In this document: positions 33,392 through 46,058 of the stretch, piece by piece
How the letters are laid out: each line of letters starts with the position of its first letter
Numbering within the stretch: the first letter of the stretch is position 1
NCBI GenBank assembly: GCA_022494885.1
Contig: JAGVSM010003752.1
Coordinates: forward strand, 186,001-250,000
Reading direction: 5' to 3'
Source: Micrasema longulum
Taxonomy: Eukaryota; Arthropoda; Insecta; Trichoptera; Brachycentridae
Length of the DNA stretch: 64,000 nucleotides
The notes under the pieces: generated by a model
Seen by the model: the letters and a program-made list of their open reading frames with translations, nothing else
What the model was told of the DNA's origin: nothing
The model's database searches: none
Position numbers and translations under genes: made by a program

Positions 33392-33605
33392 CAGGCGCCA
33401 TGGCGCAGTTAATAAGACAGCTAACTGTGAAACTAGCGTCGCGGGTTCGATTTCCGCCAGTTACAAGAAAAAAAATCCAAGAAAGATTTTTTCTCAATTG
33501 GTCTGGGTGTTGTGGTATATTTTTCATTATCTCCTTCCATATCTCCTCTTTCCTACCCGCTGACAAGCCTCTAAATAGAGGCTTAGCGGGTTATTCCTTT
33601 TTTTT
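33392..33605 (+). mobile_element. tRNA-derived SINE, family B, best copy
   Basis: Plus-strand head GGCGCCATGGCGCAGTTAAT (A-box region) and GGGTTCGATTTCCGCCAGTT (B box). The body contains GTCTGGGTGTTGTGGTATAT. The 3' end has a bulged hairpin with arms ACCCGCT-AAGCCTCT / AGAGGCTT-AGCGGGT, then a T/A-rich tail. The hairpin is kept in all four copies, suggesting it is needed for recognition by the partner LINE reverse transcriptase. Confidence 0.85.
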
Positions 33606-36298
33606 AAAAATCTAATAATATATACCGTAAAAGCAAACGTAATATCTTCTTTTCTCTTGCTTATATTACACAAAAATATTATACCTGTCTATTTATTATA
33701 AGAGCAAAAATTCATAAACATTTCTTGTAAACCCACAAACAGGCATGGGCCTTTGTGAGATTTTTTTGTTTACTATTTTAACTGTTAAAATGTAATCATT
33801 GCTATGTAATTATCGTTTATTTTTTTAATACTCTGTTTTACCTCCTATGTATATTGTAAAAAAAAATATATAAAAAAAAACACAAAATCTTGTAAAGCAG
33901 AAAATTATCTTTCGAAGGACGTATAATCGTTACCATTTTGTTTTACCTTTGGTGCTCATTTTCATATAAGTAAAAAAACAGACACGACAAATGTTAACAC
34001 CTCATATAAACCACCTTAATTAATTGTTCCTTGTTAGAATATTTCAATAATTCATTACAATATTTTATATGAATGTCTTTACATTTCTTTGGTTAGTATC
34101 ACGAAGCTTTCTTTTTTTTCAGTCTTACAACCAAGTACATTTGGTATTTTATGCATATATTAGGTAAAATTTTGATCGTGTTTTAGTTAATATATATTAT
34201 CCCTCACCCAGCACAAGGGGTTGCCTCTTTTTCGGCGCGGTATTTCGTCTCGTTTTTTTGTACTTTTGCCTAAATGTGTAAAAATTGTTTTTTTAAAACA
34301 TTAAATGATCATATGTAAAACTTCACTATGTGCATTCCGTATCTTACTTAGTACATTGTTATATGTTTAGGTATATCGGTCATTCATTTTTAAATTTTAT
34401 TTATGAATTATATGTCCAAATAAAACCATCAAGAATGTAATGTATGCAATATAATAAGTTTTGTAATTGGACTTTTCCGCTGTCTCGTTTAACTCTTTAT
34501 ATGTACATTATTACTTCTTAATTACATCTATCTTATTTTGGTGCGTCACGAAATACTGAAATTTGCGTAGTAAACTTTTTGATGTTACGCTTTAATGCAG
34601 TGTGATTTGAGTGGCTTTGTTAGCACAAGTAATAAAGCTCGGCCTAAATAAAGACGCCGCTGTTTATTTGTTAAAAAATAGTGAGCTTTGTGCGATTATT
34701 TGGGTTGTTTAGCTTCGGCGAGTGTCGGAGAAAGGAAACAGACAGTCCATCAATACCCATCACCGCCAGCCAGCTCTCATGTTCTCCGTTCTCATTATAA
34801 TATCTAAACTTATACTTCTCGGTACAATATCAACTTCATACAGGCCGGGCCGCTCAGTGGACTGAGTAACGCTTACTTATATTTAACTTGTCTTTTTCTT
34901 TGACATCATAAAAGCCAGTGAGTAGTTATTTTCGGCAGACGGTATGGCGGATTTTGTAATATAAAGTTGCTAGGAAATAATTACATTCATCATATTAGTA
35001 CAATTACCTATAATTGATTATAGCCACGAATCATCGGTACGTGTGTATTGATTTATTTACCATTTTTTTTAACTATCTAATAGGCATTTTTTGATCGGTA
35101 GTAATTCGTCAAATGAATACGTGGATAAGTATGGTGCTAGAGAAACGTAAGTAATTATTTATTTTCGTACCCATCACTGCCACATATTTTATTAAACTGT
35201 TTTAGCAATTTCCACGCAGGGGTAGGCTGAGATGATACAACATCGTACCATTCTATCTTTGCGACGAACTTCTCTTCATCCGTATTGATTGCTCTTATTA
35301 TATTTTATTAGTTCGAAAATGTTTCATTCAGTCAAATTATTAAGTTTTGTTACAAATCCGTTAAACATAGTTCCGTATTTGAGAATGTTTTTCTGTCATC
35401 CAATAATTAATCAGCCGTCCGAGACTTCAGACACTAGGTACCTAAACTACTCACCCGGGTACATTACGATGTTCCCAATTGCAATGAGAATTAAACAAAG
35501 TTACCTTCAATTGTCCATAAAGCAAAATTATTTTTTCTTAACGAAAATATGTATATTTTTACGAGGATTCGAAGAATCATCGTCAATAACTAGTCTTTGA
35601 ATATGTTTTTTGAAAAAGCTCATACGAATATACAATCGTAATCGGGGCCCAGATAGTTACTAGTCACCTACGACAGTTTATACTTCTACACGCGCGATCC
35701 GTGATTCGAGCACGTCTTTATGCGCTATCAGACGCATGGCACAACGCACAACTCGCCATTTGTTTTATTCGCGCTACATATCATACCTAACCTGCACATC
35801 CGTTTACTACGAAATGGCTCATGAATTATTGGCACAGATTCGATACTCCGAGTATCTTTGCTTTTGGTAATAATAAAATCTCCGAGGAGAGCAAAAAAAA
35901 AGGTTTAGAACGATCATTATTATGCCAATGAGAACTTTGAATTATATGGTACTTAATATGAAATATGTAAGGCGTTTCTTTTAGATCATGGTCCTCGTGT
36001 TATGCCCGCATACGAACCATCCGCGTATGATTCCTATAAATCTTTGTGGGAATATTAAGGCAGGTATGCGCGAGGTTTACTGCCGTCTCGCCCCGGATTT
36101 GGATTCTTGTATTGCCTCGTGTTTTACTAAAAATCTAATAAGTCGTACATTTATTTTGTCTTTTCTATTTTTTAAAATGTTTCTCTCGGATGTTTGGAAA
36201 ATGTGAAACTCGCAAAACTGCGCAGTCTCTCGTTAAAAAAGGATATTTCTGGGCTCCCGATTGAGGTTGAGCGAAGTTTTATTGTTTTAGAAATTCTA
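33606..36298. other. Long AT-rich spacer
   Basis: No gene recognised. A terminus-like GTAATCGGGGCCCAG at 35638-35652 matches the right end of the MITE at 50154-50395 but has no partner end nearby. Confidence 0.4.
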
Positions 36299-36500
36299 GA
36301 TTTCATTTAATTTATTTATTTTTATTTACATTGAGAACATTACAGAGTATCTGATTCATTCTCAATACATTACCAAATATATATACATAACAGATTGATT
36401 AAATACGGAAAGAGAAAAAAAAGTCATGTAAATGAACATACATATTACTATTTGGAAATTGCATTCCTAAGAGAAATCCCCGATAAGATACCTCCTCGGA
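36299..36500 (-). repeat. jockey-type LINE 3' end
   Basis: TTTATTTATTTTTATTTACA, GAGAACATTACAGAGTATCT and TGATTCATTCTCAATACATT are diverged from the reverse complement of the 3' region of 21955-22690 (TTAGAACATTACAGAAAAAA in 7988-8450). Only the untranslated end and perhaps the last few codons (GISLRNAISK) remain. Confidence 0.55.
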
Positions 36501-38474
36501 TTTTAGGAAACTAGAACTCTCGACCTTTCAGACAAATAGCTAGAAAGATTTTTAGTTGATTTTACGAGTATTTTCATTCTCGCTAGTATGTATTACTTAG
36601 GTAATATGTATTTTCCGTCAAGACCAATTTTATTTTTTCGGAGCTTTATTCTCGTAATTTCTTTTGAATTTTGTAGCAATACGTACACTATGAGATATTT
36701 TTCTACGAAAAATAAAGAAAATGAAAATAAAATAACCGAATGCTATAATTGAATAGCCCATTACCAAAATACATCTTGTCCAGTTTTTATAAAAAAATAA
36801 ATTTATTAAAAGAGGCACATAAATCTTCAAGAAAAAATTCAAAAAGTAGTATTTTCAGTCAGTAAAGGGGCTGAAAAACATCGGCCAATTTCAAAACGCA
36901 TATTGTCTGTCTGTTTCCCATTTCAAATTTAAGTCTATTTTGAGGTTTCATACTTGATTTACTTTTGTACTCATTCTTTTTTGTAATAAATAATAGGATA
37001 GAAATAATAAGCATAATTATATTTTCTCCCCTTAAAACTACTTTCGAAAATATTACCATACTTCATCTTATCCTTTTAAAACATTTCCAATGTGCCATAA
37101 AACTGTTTCAAAAGTCATCTTGTTCATAATATATCTTTAAATAATTTTTAAAAACCATCATATAGTGAACTGTAGTGTTTTTTGTTAACACTGTATTTAA
37201 TTCAATTTAATTAGATTTTATTTCTTTTTTTTTTAAATACATGGGTCTATTCACTTTTTTTGCGAACATCTCAAAACAAACAAGACAGACATGAATTTTG
37301 GAAATGAGCAACTAAATTATTTTTGTTTTTTATTTATACGTTTAAAATATTCTGAAATAAGCCTTTGATGTTGATGATGATGATGATGATGATGTGATGT
37401 GCGAATTGAGGTCAGATGGATAAAGTCACATATTCGCAGATAAAACCACGGATAGGTACTGGTGCGGTGTTTTATCGCCTGTAGGGAGCGGCGAAATTAA
37501 TTAATGTAGTTCGTCCTGACAGTAAACTATTTATTCAACGTGTTAATATTGCCGGTTGGTGGCCGTTAATAGCGCTATGGCGCATCACAATTAAATAGAA
37601 CGCAATACAATAAATAGTAATAAGCAATAGCTATACGTAGGCTTGTCGCGACACATCATATTCCGATTTATATACATATTCATTTTATCCTTCCAACAAC
37701 GACTAGAGTATCTTCCATCTTCACTGTCCCGTGAACTTGACCACGAATAATAATATTGTAGTGAGCCTACGCGATTCCTCCTTATACGAGAGACACAGAA
37801 TAAAAGTGGTTTAAGTATATTTTTTAATCGTCAATCAACAAAAAAAACATTTTCGTTAATACTAAATTGTTGTCTGTATTAAAAAAAATGTCTTTCTTTC
37901 GTTATATTGTGCTGTTTTTTTTTTTTCGTAATATTCATTTGTAAAATTTTGTATTACTTTTTTATCGCGTCTTGTTTTGGCGACCTGTACTCGGTACTTT
38001 TTGCTATACGACAACTTGATCCTGCTGTTTCTTGAACCGCGATTATTTCTAATGTTAACATAAAAACTAGAGTCATCTTCTCAATAATTTGTGGGTATCT
38101 ATTTACCTACACATGTTCTGCTAGTTCAATGATCACATAATGCCTTTTTAAACAAATTGTCTTTTTATGAGAATTTCTATTTTGTTCATCACTATGTACG
38201 GTTTGTTTACAATGTAACGTATTTTTCTACATCGCACGTCCCTTAAACAGTATCCTAAGTAATTCCCGACATAAAAATATTAAGATTAATCAAATTTATA
38301 CTTTTATTAATATTGGTTTTTTAACATACTTTGCCACCACTATTGATAGATACTTTAACAGAGACCAATCACATGTTTGAGAAGGGAAAATGTAAGCTGT
38401 ATTAAAAGGTTCAGATTTTGGCTTATTTCACGATCAAATAACATACGGTGTATTGATATTTATTGTATTAAATT
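36501..38474. other. Spacer with a (GAT)n microsatellite
   Basis: A GATGATGATGATGATGAT tract at about 37366-37395 is the only structure I can name. No coding sequence recognised. Confidence 0.4.
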
Positions 38475-38712
38475 ATATTTTGCAACTTCGGCAACGTTAG
38501 ACGAGGACGACCAAGAAGACGTGGCATGATCAGATAACCAAAATCTTAAGTCTGGTCATGTCAAAAGCAGACAGAACCGAAGGGCATGTATGACAAGATG
38601 TATGAATGTGGAAGAGGCTAGGATGTATGCCAGGATAGACGTGTGTGGCGGTCCATTCTCTCTGCCTACCCCTACGGGGAAATGGCGTGATGGTAGTAGT
38701 AGTAGTAGTAGA
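38475..38712 (+). pseudogene. RTE-type LINE, 3' terminal fragment with (GTA)n tail
   Basis: Nucleotide similarity to 48165-48370 is clear: GACGAGGACGACCAAGAAGA, CATGTATGACAAGATGTATG, and CTCTCTGCCTACCCCTACGG ending in GGGGAAATGGCGTGATGG. The encoded C-terminus (ACMTRCMNVEEAR...) is broken by several frameshifts and stops. The element ends in TAGTAGTAGTAGTAGTAG, whereas the sister copy ends in GTTAGTTAGTTAG. Confidence 0.8.
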
Positions 38713-38725
38713 AATTATATTTTTT

Positions 38726-38775
38726 AATTTATTTCATGGCAGGAAAACGCACTAACCAGTACACCATTAGGCCGA
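38726..38775 (-). mobile_element. tRNA-derived SINE, family A, head remnant
   Basis: GGCAGGAAAACGCACTAACC, then AGTACACCATTAGGCCGAC is a decayed reverse complement of the family A tRNA-like head. The B box is lost. Confidence 0.45.
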
Positions 38776-40797
38776 CTAAAATATTAATTTATAAATTCTT
38801 GAACTATACTAAAAAATATAATAAAAGCTAATAATCCAACTTAATTTTACCGTGCTTTATGGATTTGGACGATACGTGTGTAATCGACATTATTCGAAAA
38901 AAATAATTGATTTTATTTATCGTGTTTTCATAGTTAGCTGTATTTTAATGTGCAAACCTTTAAAACATACCTGTAACGAGCTAAACCTGCCAATGATTTG
39001 CTCTTGCTAGATTTGAGTACGTACTCGTTTATATATTAAATGAACACAATCGAAGGTTTGATATCAATTATTGTATTTAGTTCGAATTGGATAATATATA
39101 CATAGGCATTATTATTTTTGTGTTTCGAATTACATAAATTGTGAGGGTGTAAGGTGACAGAGAATTTTGGTAAATGGGTATTTGAAAATTGTTTTTCTGT
39201 CACTATCTTGCAGATGCCACCCCGATACTGTGCGAAAAAGACAACTGCATTTTGAAACTTTTATGCCTAACTAAAATAGACAAAATCGACAAAATCGACG
39301 TTTCGTTTTCTCGTTTTCCGCTCCTCAAAACTGAACCGATTTTTTTTTAGATGGAGCATCAGAATGAAAGTTTCTTTATCGCTCCTTTTTGCATTTTTCA
39401 AAAATAGTTATATTTGTATACCGTGCGCCCAAAGACAACATATAAAACTGGGCGCTTTTATGGATTTTTGGATGGTTATAGTTCTTATAATAAACAATTT
39501 ATTACCAAAAAAAACAATAGGGAACGCCAATGGTAAATATTTATAGTCTGTAATAAAATTAATGCTCTCGTGGCATAATCTAAGGAGAAAATACGGGAAT
39601 ACCGTTTACCGGCGTTTCCTCTTAAAATAAAATATTATTATGTATACTTACAAAATTTTGCTTCATAATGCTTTTACGTAACCATAGAAACAGGTTCAGC
39701 TTTCTTAAATAAAACCATCGACCCATTAATACACATAATGCACCTTGAGCCCTCTAAAGTTATGACGCTTAACTCATGCCTAAACGACCAGTCATGCCCA
39801 ACACGCATATAGTCGTTCTTCAACGGCCAGTCGGGTTTTGACGTGAGTTTGACATTTAATTCGAAACCAAAATGCCTGATTGTGTCTACGTATAAAATAT
39901 GGTGTAACTTTTCCTTTGTAAGAAGTTACCTAGGTACTTGTTTATGATTGTATTCCATAACTTAAAATAATAAATATTCGAATTTAGAATTATGTTTGCA
40001 AATGTCAAACTCTGCTCTTTTTACCAAGAAGGGTGCACTTAATGTAGAAATACGATTTTCAAAAATGTATTAAATGTCAGATATACTATTTAAGCATTAC
40101 TAAAAATCCAGTAAAAATAAATACTCGGGGAGAAATAATACAGAATATAAGGAAAGAATCTGATTGGGTTCTATAATAAACTAAATATATGTTGTTTGTA
40201 AATGTTTAAATACAACCTTTTTTACACAAAACAAAAAAATCCTCCCAATTTTTTAGTATATGCATTTTTTGTAGAATGTGACCTTGGTAGGTCGATGAAT
40301 AATACATTTACGTTCCTAACTTTTTTTCTACAGAGCAGATTGAAGATTTTAAGTGTCATAAATAATACTAAGGGCAATAACCATCATTTTAGTAAAAACC
40401 GCACGTAAATCAGTCCAGTAGTATCTTAGTCTATGGAGGACGCGCATACGAACTTTGCCTTTTATATATTGGTATTAAAAAAAACTTATTTTAACAAAAA
40501 AACATCATAAACATTCGGAGAGTCCAACGATAATATGAACATTTATTGTTGAACTTGCCAAAAAAGTATCAGTGTTTGTTTGTCATGTCTGTTTAGTATC
40601 TTCTTTTCTAAATGAATCTTTTAGGTCTATAAAAACTCACCCCTTCCAGCAATAGCTTGATGTCGCTAGTTTTCCCCTTACAATCGTTCTCTATGGTGAA
40701 CCAACATGCATGGTAATGTAATATCCAAACCAACCATATACATAAGAATAGAAAAATGTCATAGGTGAATATGGGAGTAAACAACCTAGAGGCTAAA
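38776..40797. other. AT-rich spacer
   Basis: Near 40396-40460 the block CCGCACGTAAATCAGTCCAG, then TAGTCTATGGAGGACGCGCA is shared with 61930-61985, so a dispersed repeat lies here. Otherwise nothing recognised. Confidence 0.4.
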
Positions 40798-40866
40798 TTA
40801 AGTGATCACATAACCAAGCCGATGACGGATCATAAGCTCTTTAAATGCCTAGACTTCAAATTTCTT
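40798..40866 (+). repeat. Repeat family E, remnant
   Basis: AACCAAGCCGATGACGGATC, then ATAAGCTCTTTAAATGCCTA is a diverged copy of the family E inner block seen intact at 8455-8510 and 49535-49585. Confidence 0.5.
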
Positions 40867-41998
40867 AGCAGCCTTGTATCTGATGAATAATTGTCTAATA
40901 TTTTCTAGATCTGTTCTATTGATGTAATACCCTATTAATATTAAAATACAAAAAAATGTTTAACTGTCTCATTTCAAATATCTGTGCATAGAACCTACAT
41001 CTATACATTTCTTACCACATGAAAAAAAAAATAGCTACGTAATTTGTGAAAAACGACGTCCCTCTGTTAGGGTTAAGAAAATATTCAATCTGGTCAAGTG
41101 TTTGCGTGAGTGTAATTTCCTTGGTACATTTGACGATTTTCCTGACTCGGCAATGAATGAGTCATGCCGGGATACCATTCTCCTCAGAATTTCCTTTCGT
41201 AATCCATCCAGTGACTTTCCTTGCCCTTCCGCCCCCGCCTCCCGTTTCCTTCTACCCACGTGCGTCAGTAGCCATCTCCACTAACCTACACATCTGACAA
41301 AACGAACGCTCCTCGTAAAAACATCCCAAACAAGCGAGGTAGTCTTTTTTTTCTTTTTACGTTATTTTTATCTCCGGGCCGTATTTCCAGAAATTTGTAC
41401 CCGGTCGGTATTATGATGCGTTCCTCCCCCGCACAGACTACTTCGTGTATTTGAATCGTGAATCGCAGTTTTTCTTCTCTATTCAGAGTATTATAGCGCC
41501 CCTTGGATAAAACTCCGAAGTCATTAAAGAGTTACGTAATATTTCAAGTTAGAAATATCTAAATAATTTATTCGTAGATCTGATTTCCCTACATACGTTT
41601 CCAGTGCGGTTTTCCTTGTGTTTAAACAAAGTTTTTTTGTTGTTTGTATTGCTTACAAACCAGACGTTCAAACATGTTAATTCATTTAACGGTTAAAATG
41701 TTTTGACAAATTAAATCAATTATCTAAATGCAAAACATGAAATTAATATTTTAATCACTAACTTTGTCGTTATTCATTAAAATGAAAATAAATGATAATT
41801 TTTCCGAACAATGATTAATCTAATTCCCTACCATCAATATTTAAACCTGCATTCTTCACAATTTTGCTAATAATATAAGAACACTGACAAAAAATTACAA
41901 AGTCCCTAAATATAATAAATCTGGCATATACTAATTCAATTGTAATCATTACGATTCTATCTACACTGGAAAAACTAAAGGAAACATTGATATTGTAC
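40867..41998. other. Spacer; moderately GC-rich patch with no gene
   Basis: Between 41060 and 41280 both strands are open for 60-74 codons and base composition is more balanced than around it, but neither translation shows a recognisable domain. I do not call a gene. Confidence 0.3.
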
Positions 41999-42110
41999 TT
42001 AATTATTTATTTATTTCACAGTTTTAAAATGCACAGAGGTTCTTTGTTTCAGGTCTCGACTAGCTAGGAAATTCTTGTGTTTAGGCAGGACCTTCCTTTT
42101 TACATGTTTT
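41999..42110 (-). repeat. LINE 3' end, family L, copy 1
   Basis: ATTTATTTATTTCACAGTTT, then CTTTGTTTCAGGTCTCGACT and AGCTAGGAAATTC are the reverse complement of 61785-61870. The TAAATAAATAA end is on the side expected for a minus-strand LINE. Confidence 0.55.
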
Positions 42111-42594
42111 TTTTGTTTTCATTAAATGATGCTTAAACAATTCACATAATAATAATAGTATCAAAAGATGAAAAATATATATAAATTAGAAAACATACCG
42201 ATAATAATATAAATTGAAGCATCAATGTAAATAAGAAAATATATCATTGAAATTATATTCGCGTAAAAGAGCTAAGGTCTAAATAATAATAATATTTTAG
42301 AATTCGCAAATCATCTAAAAATAATAACTATTTCAGTGAAGACACTGGACTAAAAGTTCTTCACGTTGAATATAAAATTTTAAAATTAGTCAGCTTGGAA
42401 ATCTTAGAAATTAAAAAAGCGATTAATAATAAGAAAAAAATACCACCCCACTCTTGACTAGTTTCAAAGATTGTATCCCTCTCACTTCACACTTCCCATA
42501 GTTATAAGAACAACATGACAAAAAGACTTGACTTATAAACCGTATATGTTTTGATTTAATATTAAGTCACTGTTAAAATAAAATAGGATAGAAT

Positions 42595-42705
42595 TCATTT
42601 ATTAATTATACCTTGATAAAGAAGCTTGTGTAGCATTGAAACCGGTAGGTAGGAAAAAAATGGTTAGTAACAAAGTGCTTTTATATTTATTTTACTAAAA
42701 TGAAT
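42595..42705 (+). repeat. Solo Penelope-like terminus with CCGG-type hammerhead-like motif
   Basis: ACC (stem I), TTGATAA (core, degenerate), AGAAGCTTGTGTAGCATT (stem II region), GAAA, CCGG, TA, GGT at 42610-42650, followed by GGTTAGTAACAAAGTGCTTT. It is colinear with the arms at 12855-12950 and 13414-13510. Confidence 0.45.
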
Positions 42706-44184
42706 AAACACAAAGTATAAATATTATTTTAAAAAGTAAAAAATAGGGATATGACAAAAAAAATCAAAAATTTATTTAAGCATTTGAGCGACAGAGACAA
42801 TAACTTCAGTTTGTGTATGTTTTTTGCATGAAATTGTAAATATAATGCTAAAAAAATAAATATACATAAATATATAATTTTTAAAATACGTCGCATCGCT
42901 AGTATATGTCGCCGAAAAACTAACGGAATCTTGCACATTGAGAAATAAAATTGATTTATAATATTATTGATATTTTAAGCATTAACTTTGTGGTCTAACA
43001 TTTTACTTGATGTTATTTAATATTTGTAAATAACCACTTACCCTTAAGATAGAATGTTATTATTATTTTTTTTAATTTTATAAATATTTAAGTATATATT
43101 ATAATTATAAGTTATGAATGTGATGATTTAAATAAAATGATTAAATTTGTATTATTTGTAGACAATTCTTAATGTAATTGAATAAATCACTCGTAACCGT
43201 ATATGAAAAATATTTTTTTTATAATAATATGAAGATATAACTCATCACGTAATGAAATAATTATAAAGATAATGCTGCATTCCTTATTCCGCAGTTTGGG
43301 CTCGTATTTTAAAGAATTCATTTGTGTTACGTATACGGTGGGTAGATTGTTACTCAATAAAATTGTAATCATATGGTATTGAGTATGTATATGTAAATGC
43401 GACGAAGGCGATTTAAATTTAAAGAGGTTTTTGTGCGCTTCATATTTTACAATCATCCCTTCTTCTGATTGCAATATTTCTTAATGATTGCAGTTGTATT
43501 TTATGTAATCGTGAACACGTATGCGCCGCCAAAGGGGAAATCAATATTCTGTTACAAATTGTATTTATGGTCTCCCGTACACATACATACGTACAAACAT
43601 AAATACTGCATCATTCCGTATCGTCAATGTTACGCAATAGTATGGGCGCACTTACATCCCTTCTCGGCCTAAAGTTAAGCCCGGTACCCGGTACCCGGTA
43701 CCCAGTCCTCACTGGTTAGTAAGGAAATGTTGAGACGGCAATTCGAAGCCAATAAAATTGGTTTTCCGATTAATACCTAATTTGGCTCATGGCTCAAAAG
43801 CTCTAGTGACGAAAATTTATCGTTTGAACGTTTCTATCCATGATGAAAGATTGATTTCATTTAGAACTTCGAGATGGTAAAATATGTCATTTTGTACATT
43901 TTTTAAAAAAGAAAATGAAATATCTGCGTTCTTGTGATTTACCAAAACATTCGGATTTTGGAGTTGTGAAATACTCATTATTAGAAAATGGGAAAAATAG
44001 TCAATGGACTAAGGAGATTTATCCTGAGTTTATTTCATTCATAAATTCAACAAGCCGTGTTAATTAATACTACAAAAATGCGTTATATATCGACCCACGT
44101 GTGATTGAAATTCCCGCTTCTTTATCAGTCCTCAGTGCTGCAATTTATTTTGCCTTTCGTTTGCAGCATAATCTCGATCTTTAA
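42706..44184. other. AT-rich spacer with a 7-bp minisatellite
   Basis: At 43680-43703 the unit CCCGGTA is repeated three times plus CCC. No coding sequence recognised. Confidence 0.45.
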
Positions 44185-44360
44185 TTAACTGAGGGTAAGA
44201 TGATCAATTACGTACTTCAAATCCTCCGGGGAAGCTTAAAAAATATAGTGAAATAACACATTGAATAAATATTTCATTTCGATTTTTTTGTAAATCGAGT
44301 TAAAGTCCTCATCCTCAATGGTAGGCTTAAGTCCTTACCTCTTGACTACGAGACGGATTT
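44185..44360 (-). mobile_element. tRNA-derived SINE, family A, decayed copy
   Basis: GAGGGTAAGATGATCAATTA, then ATAAATATTTCATTTCGATT and AATGGTAGGCTTAAG follow the order of family A on the minus strand. The B box is lost and the 3' end is missing. An old copy. Confidence 0.5.
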
Positions 44361-45802
44361 TAATTCTCTAATCGAGTTGATACGATCTGAGTATACGAAT
44401 TTTACGTGCAAATAAATTTAAATTTAAATCATCAATCTGAAAAGGGGATTTTATTTTTTTTAAATACGTATGTTATGTGACGACAGGGGGCGTTTTCGAT
44501 AGTAAAAAAATGTTTGTAATTCTCATTTTTTAGTCATTACAATCAAACGAGTTATTATCAAACGGTCTATTAATAAAACGGGATTCCCTTATTCAAACTC
44601 ATCTTACCTAACATCACATTTATTAATTGAATCTACCGAAACCGTGCAATTATAGTGTCACGCCTTATAATCAAGAGTGAGACGAAGATGATTCTGTAGC
44701 GGGTAGTGGGGTATAGGTAGCATGCCCGAATTCCTGCACATTACACAGTAGTTAAGTGATTGAATTACCTGGCCACGTATTATACAAAGCGGATTTTATC
44801 ATTAAGTTTAAGCTCGATGCCGATCCGACGGTAGAAACGTAAGCATTAAAATAGTGCTGACAAAGCAGTCATGAATACGAGAAGGTACGCTGAGATGGTT
44901 TCAATGGTGCTCGCGTACTTGACTCATCAAACAACTTTTTGGTTGGCGTTCAAAAGAAAATGACTGGCTTCGCAATATCTACATTATAATACATTTCGGC
45001 CTTTCGATTCCTTTGTAGAGAGGCTATTGGAAAACCGCTCCCGTATTTTTTCCTCGAAAGTATCGCGGATTCTCGACTATATTACATTATTATTTGAAAT
45101 GTTGTTTTTTTTAATGCCGCCTACGAAAACATATATGATTAATGTTTTCTTTTCTTTTGTAGTTCAACACAGAAAAATACATAAAAGTATTGAAAATCAC
45201 AATAATGTGCGTAGGTTTCACCTAACTGAATATTCGATACAACCTAAAAACATTCTGATTAAAAAATATATTTTATTAACTGCTGTTTATAATACGTCAT
45301 AATTACATAGATTGAAATGAATTTTTCAAAAATAATGCACGGATTATTATCTTATATATTATTATTATTTGGGTAATCTTGATGTCATTGAAATATTTGA
45401 ATCGAATGTGCCTTATTGTTTATTGAAAAATTTGACTTCCATTTATGATGGATGGTGGTTATTTTTGCATACACACGTCAAATGAGATTGATCAACAAAC
45501 GCGACTCGTGCACGAATAACGTTTTTTTAAGATATTACTAGTAATTCAAGCAGGGTTATTGAGCAACCGTTCGGTGGTTGGTGATTTTGTTTATTTCGGG
45601 CGGGTGACATCGCCGGCCAGCGGACGAACAGCGCTGCCGGGGTCCGGTGTCCGGTGTCTGCCACTCGACACCCTCGACACCCCCGGCCGGCCGAGGGAGC
45701 GCATGCACTAATACTAACCGCCGACGTCAGCATAACTAATACGTAATCACTGACCAAATCATCTCAGATTGCCTTCATTAAGGTGCCTATTACGTTCTAC
45801 GT
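44361..45802. other. Spacer with a GC-rich patch at 45585-45715
   Basis: The patch contains GGGCGGGTGACATCGCCGGC and GACACCCTCGACACCCCCGG. No recognised domain in either strand. The rest is AT-rich and featureless. Confidence 0.35.
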
Positions 45803-46058
45803 CAGCGATGGGTAACCTATGACACACGCCGAGACATTTTATGTGACACCCGTCGTTTACGGACGATCTTCGCCCAAGAACCGACGCAGCGATGCGCTTT
45901 ATTCGTTCACTAACCTTACTTCGTTCCTTTTTCATGTACTAGGGCTGCAAAAATTACCAATATTCCTCGAATAATAATAGAACGGCACCCGAATCAAGCC
46001 AGTTTTTTTTAGAATTTTGACACGCCGCGCGCCGATCTAAAAATGTTACCCATCACTG
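45803..46058. mobile_element. hAT-type MITE, 256 bp
   Basis: The left end CAGCGATGGGTAACCTATGA and the right-end reverse complement CAGTGATGGGTAACATTTTT share the CAGYGATGGGTAAC terminus characteristic of hAT elements. Candidate 8-bp target duplications are TTCTACGT (45795-45802) and TTTCACGT (46059-46066), 6 of 8 matching. Subterminal GACACACGCC and GACACGCCGCG blocks also fit hAT ends. No transposase inside. Confidence 0.7.

Noticed and set aside
37366..37400. GATGATGATG tract as a possible CRISPR-like or coding Asp repeat
   Set aside because: It is a simple trinucleotide microsatellite with no spacers and no open frame of note.
41035..41284. Pair of overlapping open frames in a balanced-composition patch, possible host exon
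   Set aside because: Neither strand shows a recognisable domain or convincing splice context, and length is within chance for this composition.
43680..43703. CCCGGTA repeat as telomere-like sequence
   Set aside because: Only three units, not matching the insect TTAGG repeat, and not at an end.
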